From NCBI GenBank assembly GCA_027943335.1, contig BSBK01006031.1, forward strand, positions 899,501-963,500: DNA of 64,000 nt, in the 5' to 3' direction. The position numbers were made by a program, and so were the translations under genes. Shown piece after piece: positions 53,701-64,000 of this stretch; the stretch's first letter is position 1; each line of letters starts with the position of its first letter. Under the pieces are notes generated by a model. That model ran no database searches. It was given only the letters and a program-made list of their open reading frames with translations, and was not told the origin of the DNA. The stretch is from Chamaecyparis obtusa (taxonomy: Eukaryota; Streptophyta; Pinopsida; Cupressales; Cupressaceae).

Positions 53701-54404
53701 TGATGGAAAATATGTGGACTTTGAAATTTATGTATATGTAAATAAGGGACAACATGGCTAATTACAGTCATCATATCTCTTCCCTGAACAATGATCTTGA
53801 ATACATATAATAGACAATTATTGTTAATGAAAAACTTGCACCTCTTGCCATTTCTTTTATGTCCATGGATTGTCCATGTATTCTTTGGTGATTGATCTTA
53901 AACTTAAAAAAAGTGTTTATTATATGTAAAATATTGGAAATATTTTGTATTATTCTGAGTAACCATATGTAGCAGGCACACACTTCTCTCTATGGTACGT
54001 GCATTTTTGCATGTTTTAACTTGAAAGAATTGTATTGGCTTTTCCAGTGATGGAAAATATGTGGACTTTGAATTTTATGTATACCTAAATAAGGGAAACC
54101 ATGGCTAATTACAATCATCATATCTCTTCCCTCAACATTGATCTTCTATACATAAAATAGACAATTATTGTTAGTGATCAATTTGCACCTCCAGCCATGT
54201 CTTTTATGTCGATGCATTGCATGTATACTTTTCAATTGTATTCTTCGGTGATTTATCTTTAAACTTAAAAAAGGGGTAAATAAAATGTAACTGATTTGGA
54301 AATTTTTTTTATTCTTCTCAGTAACCATATGCAGCAGGCACACACTTCTCTCTATGCCATGTGTATTTTTACATATTTTAACTAGAAAGAATTACATTGG
54401 CTTT
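53701..54404. repeat. Tandem duplication, 347-bp unit, two copies
   Basis: Copy one starts at 53701 and copy two at 54048, both with TGATGGAAAATATGTGGACT. They share CATCATATCTCTTCCCT, TAGACAATTATTGTTA, GTAACCATATG and AGCAGGCACACACTTCTCTC. The second copy has small insertions. Divergence is modest. Confidence 0.9.
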
Positions 54405-55179
54405 GCAAACTCGATCATTATTTTTAGTCTAACACTTGCATAGCCATATTGTTCTATCTTATTTTTCATGGATTGGATATGTATTAATGCATTATCTATT
54501 TTCTTGTTCTCCCTTCAAGTGTGCTGTTTGATTTCCCCAATGCCAATTTATTGGGGCTTTGTATACAGAGTCCTTAAAAAAACACTCATTTAATGATAGT
54601 TTGCATGGGAAAAATGTGGATGTAATGTAGTTGTGGACCAACTATAGGGAAAAGACCAACTCTGTATTTTTAGGCCTCCAAAACCAAGGCAGGTGCACCT
54701 AATCTAGTGAGTATAACACTTGTACAACAAGACTGGATTCAATACAATAGATAGATAACGAGAAAGTATGAAATGATAACTAAGCATTCATTGACTCTCC
54801 ATTGTTATGAAAGAATGTCTAACCTCTCAAAACTAATACTTAAAGAGTTCAACTAGTTTTTACTTCAAATTTGCAGATTGTAACAAACCTGATGAAAATG
54901 TACCAATACAAGATATTCTTGTTCAGATGATTGCCTTATCCATTGGTCAATAATTATAAAACAAAATGATAGAAAGATGAGAATGAATGATAGATTCATA
55001 GCCATAAAAGCATCTGGTGGAAAAGCATCCAGCCAAAACCCTCACTACTTACAGAAAATCCTTGTGGAAAAACCATTGATCTGTTGATTCTTTATTTCTT
55101 CATAACCATGCGGATATGTAAATATCTAATCTGATATATCTTCAGTTTGATAACTCCTACAAGTTTTCCGCACATGAAG
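54405..55179. other. Spacer, nothing recognised
   Basis: AT-rich sequence without open frames of interest, lying between two tandem-duplicated blocks. Confidence 0.5.
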
Positions 55180-55560
55180 TGCACTATGCATCTTGTATTT
55201 GATAGTAGGATCGAAAACATTCTCTGGTTTCCCCATTTGTCTAAATTAGGTTATCGGTGGATGATTATAAAATTTAGACCCACGTGGGTGACTTATATCA
55301 GGGTAACTTTAAGATTTTTTTGAAAAATAAGGGAACCTTTATTTTTTTGGTCTTGCTTTCATGAATCGATTTGACATTGGGATCAAAAACATCGACCGGT
55401 TTCTCCATCGGTGTAAATTACCTTTATTCGCGGAAGGTTTTAGACCCATCTAGGCAACCTCTATCGATGTAACATTAAAAGTATCTTGCATAATAGGTAA
55501 CCATTATTTGTTTCCTTTGTTTTGTCCCACTTGCATGAATCGATTTGAGACGTACAAAAT
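55180..55560. repeat. Tandem duplication, about 172-bp unit, diverged
   Basis: GGATCGAAAACATTCTCTGG at 55208 recurs as GGATCAAAAACATCGACCGG at about 55380. Both are followed by TTTC(C/T)CCAT, GTAAATTA, TTTAGACCCA and GGTGACTTATATC- or GGCAACCTCTATC-type blocks. The end (ATTATTTGTTTCC...GTCCCACTTGCATGAATCGA) is an inverted relative of the segment at 59.09-59.14 kb. Confidence 0.7.
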
Positions 55561-55734
55561 AGTAAATGCACAATTGTATGGTCTAAAACATTGTTTATTT
55601 ACTGTGAAGTTGGTCCAAGTTACCTAACCTTATTCACAAGATGTCTATGCATCCATCATCTTTTTAAGATCAATGGTGTCCATTTTCAACATCATTCTTG
55701 GGTGCGTACAACAGCTCAACCGTATGTACAATAG

Positions 55735-57120
55735 CACATTGTACAAGTGCACTTACATTAGGGCATCATAAATGTAATCATGCTAGCTATATCAATTGAT
55801 TTGCTCATGTCGGACCAAAAAAATAATGGATACCTATTCTATAGATATAATGGCATGGAAAACACTGGTGCATTCACAAATCTGACATCTAAAGGAGAGA
55901 TATTGGTTTTTCATGGATGCTTCCAGATGTTACACTGGTTAGTAATCGGGCCTGTTTGACACTAGCCGCCCAAACAACATTAACCATGCTGCTTAACAAA
56001 TGTTGTGGTCCCACCGACAACAGTGGATAGGTGGAAATCAGATGCGGTTCCATTAAGATAAAAGACATGCACCTTGATGATTAAGGGATAATGCCAAACG
56101 TGAGATAGAAAATGATGTAACGAAAAAGATATAAATGAATAATTTTCACTAAAGGTACTTGGTCTATCACCGCAATCGATCCACCATTTGATTAACCACC
56201 AAAATAACCTTAACCAGGTGGTTTAATGCATGCTATGTGGTTCCACTGACAACTATGGATAGGTGGCATTCAGGTGTTATCCCATGAAGTACTTATTGAA
56301 GATCTTTCAACCTTCGTGGGATCGCACTTGTTTGACATGTGTTCAGATTCCTCTGACCCAAAACTCACCAAGACAGTAACCGTATGAAGAAGACTACAAA
56401 GAAAGGACATGAAATAGAAAATTAGGTGTGGAAAAAAAATGTTAGGGGTTACTGTGTCTGGTAGCAGTGATTGGAAAATATTAGTGAAAGTTACATTTAC
56501 AATTATGCGGACATGTGAAAACATAGAACACTTGTCACAGTGCACATGCACACTTACATTAAGGCATCATAAATGTAATCGCGCAAGAAGGACCAAACAA
56601 ATAATGGTTACATATTCTATAGAGATGATGGCATGGAAAACACTGGTGCATTCGAAAATGGGAAACCTGATGACTGATATAGAGATTATTTTTTCTTGGA
56701 TGCAACTCGATGTCACACTAGTTAGTAACTAGGCCTATCTGACATTAACCACCCAAAGAACCTTCATCGGGTTGCTTAATAGATGCTACATGGTCCCACC
56801 AACAACCATGGATAGGTGGCATTCAGGCGTGATCTCATTAAGATAATAGACGTTCACCTTGAGGATTAATGGATAGCACCAACTGTGAGATAAAAAATGA
56901 TCTAACAGTCAAGATATAAATAAATAATTGTCACTTAAGTTACTTGGCCTATCACCACCATCCATCTGAAGTTTGTTTAACCACCCAAATAACATTAATC
57001 AGGCGGCTTGACACATGCTATGTGGTCCCACTGACAACCATGGATAGGTGGCATTCAAGCGTTATCCCGTGAAATACTTACTGAAGATCTTTCAACCTTT
57101 GCAGGATCACACTTGTTTGA
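55735..57120. repeat. Higher-order tandem repeat, about 800-bp unit with internal subrepeats
   Basis: CATCATAAATGTAATC at 55764 recurs at 56565. After each come AATGGCATGGAAAACACTGGTGCATTC-like, TTAGTAA(T/C), GCCTxTxTGACA and GATATAAAT(G/A)AATAATT blocks. Inside each unit a subrepeat of about 100 bp occurs twice (near 55960, 56190, 56740 and 56980), with ACCACCCAAATAAC, CATGCTATGTGGTCCCACTG and ACAACCATGGATAGGTGGCA. Some subrepeat copies are more alike than others. Confidence 0.8.
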
Positions 57121-57498
57121 TGCGTCTCCCATTTCCTTTGCTAGCAACACATAAAGCAAATGATTTTTTTATCAACATCACACTTGCACACTTGTGCACA
57201 CATTTATGAAAACACATAACATTTTCCATAATCGCTCCTATGCACCTAGAAAGGAAAACACATAATAGTTTCAGCCGTGACATGACCGGACATTAACAGT
57301 TCCACATCAAATGAAAAAAGACAAATTGCCATGGGAAAATGACGAGGGAATTAATTTCCACCAACTCACTTGTCATGAGTCTTCTTTTGTGTTTAATTCA
57401 GCCATTAAATCAAGTTGTGCGTAAGTTTACCATTATAATTTATAGATTACTTCACTTTGAAGTAAGTTGCCACTATTAATAGGGTTTGAAAACCTTCT

Positions 57499-57868
57499 AC
57501 GTTTCCTGTGAAGTTAATAGTGGTTAAGCCATTGAAAAGCATTTTGTGTTTTCTATGAAGTTAATAGTGGTTCAACCATTGAAAAGAATTATGGGTTTTC
57601 TGTGAAGTTAATAGTGGTTCAGTCATTGAAAAGCATTCTGCATTTTTCGTGAATTTAATAGTGGTTCAGCCATTGAAAAGCATTCTGGGTTTTTTATGAA
57701 GTTAATAGTGGTTCAACCATTGAAAAGCATTCTGCGTTTTATGTGAAGTTAATAGTGGTTTGTCTGATTGAAAGTAGGCTGTATTTTCTATGAAGTTAAT
57801 AGTGGTTTGTCTGATTGAAAGCAGTCTATGTTTTCTGTGAAGTTAGTAGTAGTTTGTCTATTTGAAAG
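57499..57868. repeat. Minisatellite, about 47-bp unit, eight copies
   Basis: Unit: TGTGAAGTTAATAGTGGTTC then AGCCATTGAAAAGCATTCTG and a TTTT-rich joint. The first six copies use the CATTGAAAAGCATT form. The last two switch to TTTGTCTGATTGAAAG, so the array has two subfamilies in blocks. Confidence 0.9.
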
Positions 57869-58191
57869 GGGAAAAGTACTTTGCATTTGTTGTGAAGAGG
57901 GCTTCACTAGGAGACGGAAATGATTGTGTATTTTTGGGTGAATTTTTAAAATAGAAGAGAATCCTAGAACAAGTGAGTTGTATATATAAATGTTTTAAAA
58001 AGCATTTATATTTATTATTATTTGTGTGAATTTTTTGTGTTACAATAGCTCCTTACATTAGTTTGTCTCAATAGTTTAAATAATATTATTTGTTTTGGGT
58101 TTTGAACATTAACATGTATTAATGTCACATTACTATAGAATTATTGTTTTAACAGTTAATAGATATAGATTTTTTTTGGGTTGGGTTGTAG

Positions 58192-58363
58192 ATTCATGAG
58201 GAGCACCCAAAATATTGTAGTTATAGGCACTAGGTGTCCATGAAAAAAAAGAACCAGTCTGGCCATGAATGTGTAGGGTATGGCTACTCCTTCAATGAGC
58301 ATGCAAAAACACACAATGAAATGCCAAAATGTTTGAAAATACTCAGTAGTTTCCATATTTAGT
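58192..58363 (+). pseudogene. Possible first exon of the MULE-like gene, Cys/His-rich
   Basis: It follows GGGTTGGGTTGTAG and reads IHEEHPKYCSYRH, a TAG (Trp or Gln fits), VSMKKKNQSGHEC, then GYSFNEHAKTHNEMPKCLKI. The Cys and His residues resemble a zinc-binding DNA-recognition region such as those preceding MULE transposases, but the spacing matches no family firmly. The right border is uncertain. Confidence 0.35.
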
Positions 58364-58597
58364 CAAGCATAGAAAATACAAAAGTGATTTGAACGACGAA
58401 AATAGAGAATAGTGCTCAGCCCTGTGCACTCTGCACTGCTCAAATCTGTCTCACCGAAGAAAAAAGTGATTCGAATAGCTAAAATAGAATAGCCCACTCC
58501 TACATACTTATCTTTTCCTCCATCTTGACAATTATGGAAGAAAAAGTGATTCGAATAGAAAAAAAAAGTGATTCACATTTTTGATTACTGACCCCAG

Positions 58598-58902
58598 TCA
58601 TGCTCCTATTCATGTGCACCAGGGCATCCTTTCAATGTCATGTCATTCTATGCACTTGGCATGTGCGTCAGGCATGGCCAAAGAATGTGCACAAGTATGT
58701 ATTGAAAGATCAACCAACGATAATGTTTGAAGGCCTCGACACAATAATGGCGACAATGGGTGACATTGATGAAATCACTCATAGGTTATTATATGAGTTT
58801 TTTGTTGACTTTTTCAATCCTTTTCGATCAGCCGCGATCTCTAAACCCAATTTTTTGGCCCATTTTTTTTTAGGACATGGTGTCAAGGAGAGGGCCATAT
58901 AG
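58598..58902 (+). pseudogene. MULE/SWIM-type transposase-like exon
   Basis: It follows ACTGACCCCAG and ends at ATA-TAG before GTAAGA. The product has FQCHVILCTWHVRQAWPKNV, then GLDTIMATMGDIDEI and LLYEFFVDFFNPF. The C-X-W-H-V followed by a Lys-Asn helix and an acidic-hydrophobic helix is the pattern found between the second and third catalytic residues of MULE-type (Mutator-like) transposases and FAR1 relatives. The terminal TAG would be Gln if it was CAG, so only the signature nonsense change is present. The catalytic Asp/Glu residues lie outside this exon. Confidence 0.5.
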
Positions 58903-59280
58903 GTAAGAGATCTCTGTCTTTATCTACAACTATTTTTTATTTTGCAATACTTGGTCTGTTAATTACAATGCATTCCCTTTAAAGCTAGTTAGACATTGTA
59001 GACATCTTACAAATAATGTAAGGTAATTGGGACCGACTTCACAGAAAATACTTGATGTTTTTGATCACGGACTGGCACACTCATTGTTTTGTACATCTCA
59101 AATCGATTCACACAAGTGGGACCAAACAAATAATGGTTAACTATTGTGCAAAACAATCTAATTGGGTCTAATACCATCCTAATTGGTCTAGAATTAAGCC
59201 TAATATCTCCAATGTTAAATTATGGTTTGAGAAGCCTAATTATATTTGTTTATTGTTGTTATGAATTGTTAATTTAAAAA

Positions 59281-59747
59281 ATAGTCATCAAAAGGATAGG
59301 ATCCTTTGTAAGTCCTATTCAATCAGTATTATTAGTTGTAAGCATTTAATATTTTGAATTAATACATCATACCAGTTCCTTTATCAGCCAATAAGTTATA
59401 TGTTATACTAACCTTACCTTAACTGTCAATACAAATTTACATTTACTATTGTTTTACACTTAATTGAAGGTGATACATTTTAGAGGATGTGCTAATTGCC
59501 GTTATTTTTTTGAAAATAGTCATCCAAAGGACAAGATCCTTTGTAAGTTCTATTCAATCAGTATTATCAATTATAAGCATTTAATATTTTGAATTAATAC
59601 AGCATACCAGTTCCTTTATCAACCAATAAGTTATCTATTATACTAACCTTACCTTAACTATCAATACAGCTTTACATTTACTATTGTTTTACACTTCAAT
59701 TGAAGGTGATATATTTTATAGAGGATGTGCTAGCTAGTGTTATTTTT
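59281..59747. repeat. Tandem duplication, 235-bp unit, two copies
   Basis: ATAGTCATCAAAAGGATAGG at 59281 recurs as ATAGTCATCCAAAGGACAAG at 59516. Both continue through GATCCTTTGTAAGT, TATTCAATCAGTATTAT, GCATTTAATATTTTGAATTA and CATTTACTATTGTTTTACAC. It lies inside the presumed intron of the MULE-like gene. Confidence 0.9.
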
Positions 59748-59927
59748 GTATTAGAATATTTATATATTTGAGTTATATAGATGCATTTTATGGAGTATCG
59801 AAAAAATTATTTAAATGTTATGGACAGGGAATAAAGTAAGGATTGCCATAAAGTAAGCCATGCTTATATATTTTGTTTTTGTACATTACAAACATATTAC
59901 TAATAATTTTGTGCTTCAATTTTGTAG

Positions 59928-60423
59928 GAGAATGCAATCATTTAAGATGGATAACACCACAATAGAATGTCTCCACTAGCAGCCTGATGAGTTGTAGCGG
60001 TAGATTCTTTTGGCAATGAAAAAAAAAGTGTGGTGGTTTGGTTGGGGAATTTCATATTCTCCATATTCTCTACACCCTCACAATGTAGAGATCAGCATCG
60101 ATGTATGGAGATTTTTCTACAATTCTCTTGAGAGCGATGAGTAGACCTCATTGATAAACAATATTACTACACTATGGCCATCGGGAAACCAAAGAATAGT
60201 TATGGATTGTACTTATGAGGTGACATTGTGGGGGATGTAGCTAGTAGATGTAGTTCCAGAACACGCCATCAAATTTGCAACTCGAGGCATTTGAGGTTCC
60301 AGAGTGGTGTTGGACTATAGCACACTCTTTAGGCTAAGTCACTGAGCTCCCAGACGATGACGCCATTTAATGGGGAGCATAGTCAAGGGTGTTTGCAGGT
60401 TCACCGATTGACTTATAAAATAA
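59928..60423 (+). pseudogene. Exon-like block of the MULE-like gene with nine convertible stops
   Basis: An acceptor (CAATTTTGTAG) ends at 59927. A frame of 164 codons from 59929 ends at TAA 60421-60423. It has five TAG (59977, 59995, 60001, 60142, 60238) and four TGA (60292, 60343, 60358, 60409). All fit former Gln (CAG) and Arg (CGA), and the frame holds throughout. Readable parts: QSFKMDNTTIECLH, ILLAMKKKVWWFGWGISYSP, VEISIDVWRFFYNSLESDE and VPEHAIKFATRGI. The middle could belong to the C-terminal part of a transposase, but I cannot assign a domain. Confidence 0.5.
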
Positions 60424-61383
<960 letters not shown>

Positions 61384-61639
61384 TTTGACGAATAAAATCT
61401 AAAAAATATGAAAAATTAGTTGATATGTGCACAATTTTTATAGGTCTATGTAATACAATTATATCTTAAGAAGGATTAATTGGTAGAATTAAATTTTAAT
61501 ATACAAATATGGATTAAAGGAAAACACAACAAAATTCAAAATTAAACTAAAATATATTTCTCAAATTTAACTTATGTACCATACTATTGTACGAATAAGG
61601 ATCATTTAAGAAATGACGAACATCAAGTGAGTTGGGCTC

Positions 61640-62320
61640 TTACGTAGGGGTCTATCTCTAACCTTAACACTAATCATATACGACAATTCCAAGCATGATA
61701 TAAATGTAAACCTAACAATTATATTAACCATTATCTTAACCCCAAACCCTAACCCCAACAATAATACTAATTGTAATATTTATATTTATATAGTATATTT
61801 ATTTTAATAGTACTTGTAATATTACTATGTTAAATTTTATGAACAAAGAAGGAACATACACTAACCATAATCATAACCTCTACTCCACTCCTAATCCTAA
61901 CTTTGACGAAAATAGTAACCCTGGCCATACGATTATCTACCCAACCCTAAGCATCATCCTAATAATATTCATAATCTTAAACCATGAATAGTAATCCTAA
62001 TCAAAACTCTAAATCTTAACAATAATACTAACCACAATGTAAAGTCTTACCCTTACTGTAATCATAATCCTTATATTCAAGTAAACCTTATTCCTCAATA
62101 TAATACTATTCATGATCTAAACTCTTACCCTCACCCAAATCATAATCCTTATAGTGATCCCAATCCTAAATCAGAGGAATATAATCGAAAACGTAAGCTT
62201 AATCGAAATAGTAAATCCTAAATCCCAATGTAAGCCATTTTATTGTCCTGAAATAGTGCACATGTTATAGATTATTACCCTTTCAAAATCGTCCAAATTC
62301 CTAAAAGCTAAATCCTCATA
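61640..62320. repeat. Degenerate telomere-like (CCCTAA-related) tract, first block
   Basis: It is rich in CTAACC, CCTAA, TAATCCTAA, AACCCTAACCCC and ACCCTAAGC words, with longer phrases recurring about every 100 bp: AATAATACTAACCACAATGT, then AATATAATACTATTCATGAT. Exact plant telomere units (CCCTAAA) are rare, so this is a decayed or satellite-like relative. Confidence 0.7.
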
Positions 62321-62454
62321 ATAAATGTTGAACTATAATCGCAATCCTAATCCTAAGTACCAAGAGCTAATCCTAAATCATAACCTTAATACAAACTCTA
62401 ACTTTACACATAATATTAATCATGATGTAAAGTCATACTGTAATCATAATGTTA

Positions 62455-62925
62455 AGCCTAATAGTGTTAAGCCTAATTGGGTCTCAAATGGTCTAATTGA
62501 GTCTAAATAGGTTCTATTTGGTCTAATTGAGTCTAATTAGGTCCTAATTGGTCCTAATTATTCTATTGGTCTCAGTAGGTTCATATTAAGTGAAAATAAG
62601 TCTAATTTGGTGTAATTATGTCCTAATTGGGTCCCAATTGGTCCTAATAGGTCTAATTGGGTCCTAATTGGTCCCAATTGGTTTAGAATTAAGACTAATT
62701 AGGTCCTTATTAGTCTAATTAAGTCTAATTGGTCCTACTTGAGTCTAATTGACTATAAGTGGTCCTAATTGGCCCTAATTGGCCCTCATTGGTCTAATTG
62801 GGTCTAATACCTTCCTAATTGGTCGTAAATTAAGTCTAATTAGGTCCTAATTCGTATAATTGAGTCTAATTAGGTCTTATTTAGGTCCTAATTAGGTCTT
62901 ATTGGATTTTAAATCCTAGCTTATA
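62455..62925. repeat. Short-period repeat of (G)GTC(C)TAATT words
   Basis: More than 35 occurrences of GTCTAATT, GTCCTAATT or GGTCC(C/T)AATTG in 470 bp, in irregular 10-21 bp steps, with no fixed longer unit. A piece of it (CTAATTGGGTCTAATACC...TTCCTAATTGGTC near 62795-62825) also exists at 59148-59180. Confidence 0.85.
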
Positions 62926-62979
62926 TAAAATCCAAATAAAATGACCCTTGAAATCTATCACTCAACTTAACTCTATCTC

Positions 62980-63545
62980 TAATTGAACTCTAATTATAAC
63001 CCTAAGTATAATCGTGCATTATCCATATTCAAACCCTTACCATAATCAATACCCACTTATAGTTAGCTTCAACCCTAACTATAACTCAAATATTTCCCTC
63101 TAATTGAATGCTAACCCTTACCATAATCAATACCTGCGTATGTCCTTACCCTAACCATAATCCTGACCTTAAATCCTATACTCAATAAATGTTGAACCCT
63201 AATCACAAATGCTAAAATATAATTATAAATGGTAAACCATAATCATAAACCTACACCAAATCCTACCTATAATTCTAATTTTTAAATTAATCCTAATCTT
63301 ACCCTAACACTAACCCAAACCATATCCCTAGGTTTAAAGGTAAACCTTTATCCAAACCCTAACCCTAATACTAAGCATGATGTAAACGCTAACCCTAATG
63401 ATAATCCTAATCATAAGCCCTAATCTGAAGGGCAACCAAAATCCTAACCTTAACTATAATACTAACCATGATGTAAACCCTAACCATGACAATAATACCA
63501 ATTCTAAGCCCTAATCCCAACCCTAATACCGAATTATATAGTTAA
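62980..63545. repeat. Degenerate telomere-like tract, second block
   Basis: AACCCTAACCCTAATACTAAG near 63355 and CCATGATGTAAACCCTAACC near 63465 are the clearest pieces. Phrases ACTAAGCATGATGTAAACGC and ACTAACCATGATGTAAACCC repeat with a period of about 86-90 bp. It is the same family as 61640-62320, split by the GTCCTAATT block. Confidence 0.7.
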
Positions 63546-63619
63546 TGACTTCTACTTCATTAAATTTAGGCAACTAATAAACTAAAACCCTAATAATATC
63601 GATGCATTTACAGTTATCC

Positions 63620-63755
63620 AGACATGTCAAAAACACATAACGCTTGGCACAGCACACCTGTGCACTTACATATGGGGCATCATAATGTAATCGACAACCT
63701 CTATCAATTGATATGCGCAAGTGGGACCAAACCTCAAAAAAATAATGGTTACCTT
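63620..63755. repeat. Dispersed copy of the 55.7-kb repeat start
   Basis: CACCTGTGCACTTACATATG, GGGCATCATAATGTAATCG, TATCAATTGATATGCGCAAG and GGGACCAAACCTCAAAAAAATAATGG match the beginning of the 800-bp units at 55.74 and 56.54 kb. The remainder of the unit is absent. Confidence 0.75.
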
Positions 63756-64000
63756 TAGTCCTTTAATATTTCTGTAAGAAGGTAATTAAAGCGTTGACCG
63801 ACTGCAATTTTCCATTTTGAAACGACTGTAGATCTTACTTGATCTAATGGTTGTCACATAGCTACAAAGACAAGATGGATGAAGTTTTAACCATTGTAGA
63901 AACGCAATAGCCATTGGATTTTTCTTAACTGAAGATTGATGGTCATTATTTAAATTCTCTCAAAATTGGTGCGAAAGCAAATTCGCCCGTTGACGTCAGA

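Noticed and set aside
57499..57868. CRISPR-like array
   Set aside because: The units are contiguous degenerate tandem copies with no unique spacers, in eukaryotic repeat DNA.
52915..60423. Recoding of TAG/TGA as sense codons (alternative genetic code or readthrough)
   Set aside because: Other parts of the window (Copia and LINE domains) also show stops at conserved residues together with missense decay, which fits mutation; plant nuclear genes are not known to reassign these codons.

Overview
The window looks like intergenic DNA from a large, repeat-rich seed-plant nuclear genome, possibly a gymnosperm. The evidence is AT-rich sequence with three long (TA)n runs, Copia elements with tRNA-Met-type primer-binding sites, L1-type LINE wreckage, and a decayed intron-bearing copy of the plant co-chaperone HOP/STI1. 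The species is not determined. I found no gene that is clearly intact; nearly everything recognisable is a transposable element, a pseudogene or a tandem repeat. Layout, left half. 0-1.75 kb: 5' part of a minus-strand Copia element (gag start, PBS, LTR). 4.7-5.9 kb: plus-strand LINE reverse-transcriptase fragment, cut off exactly where an LTR-like unit (5.87-8.61 kb, TGTAATG...CATTACA) begins. 8.6-13.5 kb: unassigned. 14.0-19.4 kb: a long plus-strand LINE with ORF1 tail, endonuclease, reverse transcriptase, zinc-binding region, RNase H and A-rich tail, riddled with stops. 22.1-22.8 kb: HOP/STI1 pseudogene. 24.3-25.1 kb: an almost symmetric foldback with two 384-bp arms. 25.7 kb and 27.3-27.5 kb: two smaller palindromic elements. 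29.9-30.4 kb: minisatellites. 33.5-39.1 kb: a minus-strand Copia element with both LTRs, PBS, polypurine tract and probable target-site duplication, but an internal deletion that fuses the integrase start to the end of reverse transcriptase. It seems to sit inside an older minus-strand element (about 31.3 to 39.45 kb or beyond). 41.8-43.3 kb: minus-strand LINE remnant. Layout, right half. 45.6-60.4 kb is the most unusual part. On the plus strand a series of exon-like blocks, mostly in phase 0 and bounded by AG/GT, can be read from about 46.87 to 53.55 kb. They belong to a multi-exon gene I cannot name. It carries about two dozen in-frame stops, nearly all explicable as CAG to TAG or CGA to TGA, and no frameshift was seen inside the exons checked base by base. 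A second decayed gene at 58.2-60.4 kb, with a MULE/SWIM-transposase-like exon, shows the same signature. Between and after them lie several layers of tandem repeats (347, 172, about 800, 47 and 235 bp units). The window ends in degenerate telomere-like CCCTAA sequence and a GGTCCTAATT-type short repeat. Reading the whole: independent insertions were nested into one another. The pattern of nonsense mutations is what long-term CG/CHG cytosine methylation would leave. The unnamed gene and the adjacent MULE-like gene may be parts of one large DNA transposon, but no element ends were found to prove it.
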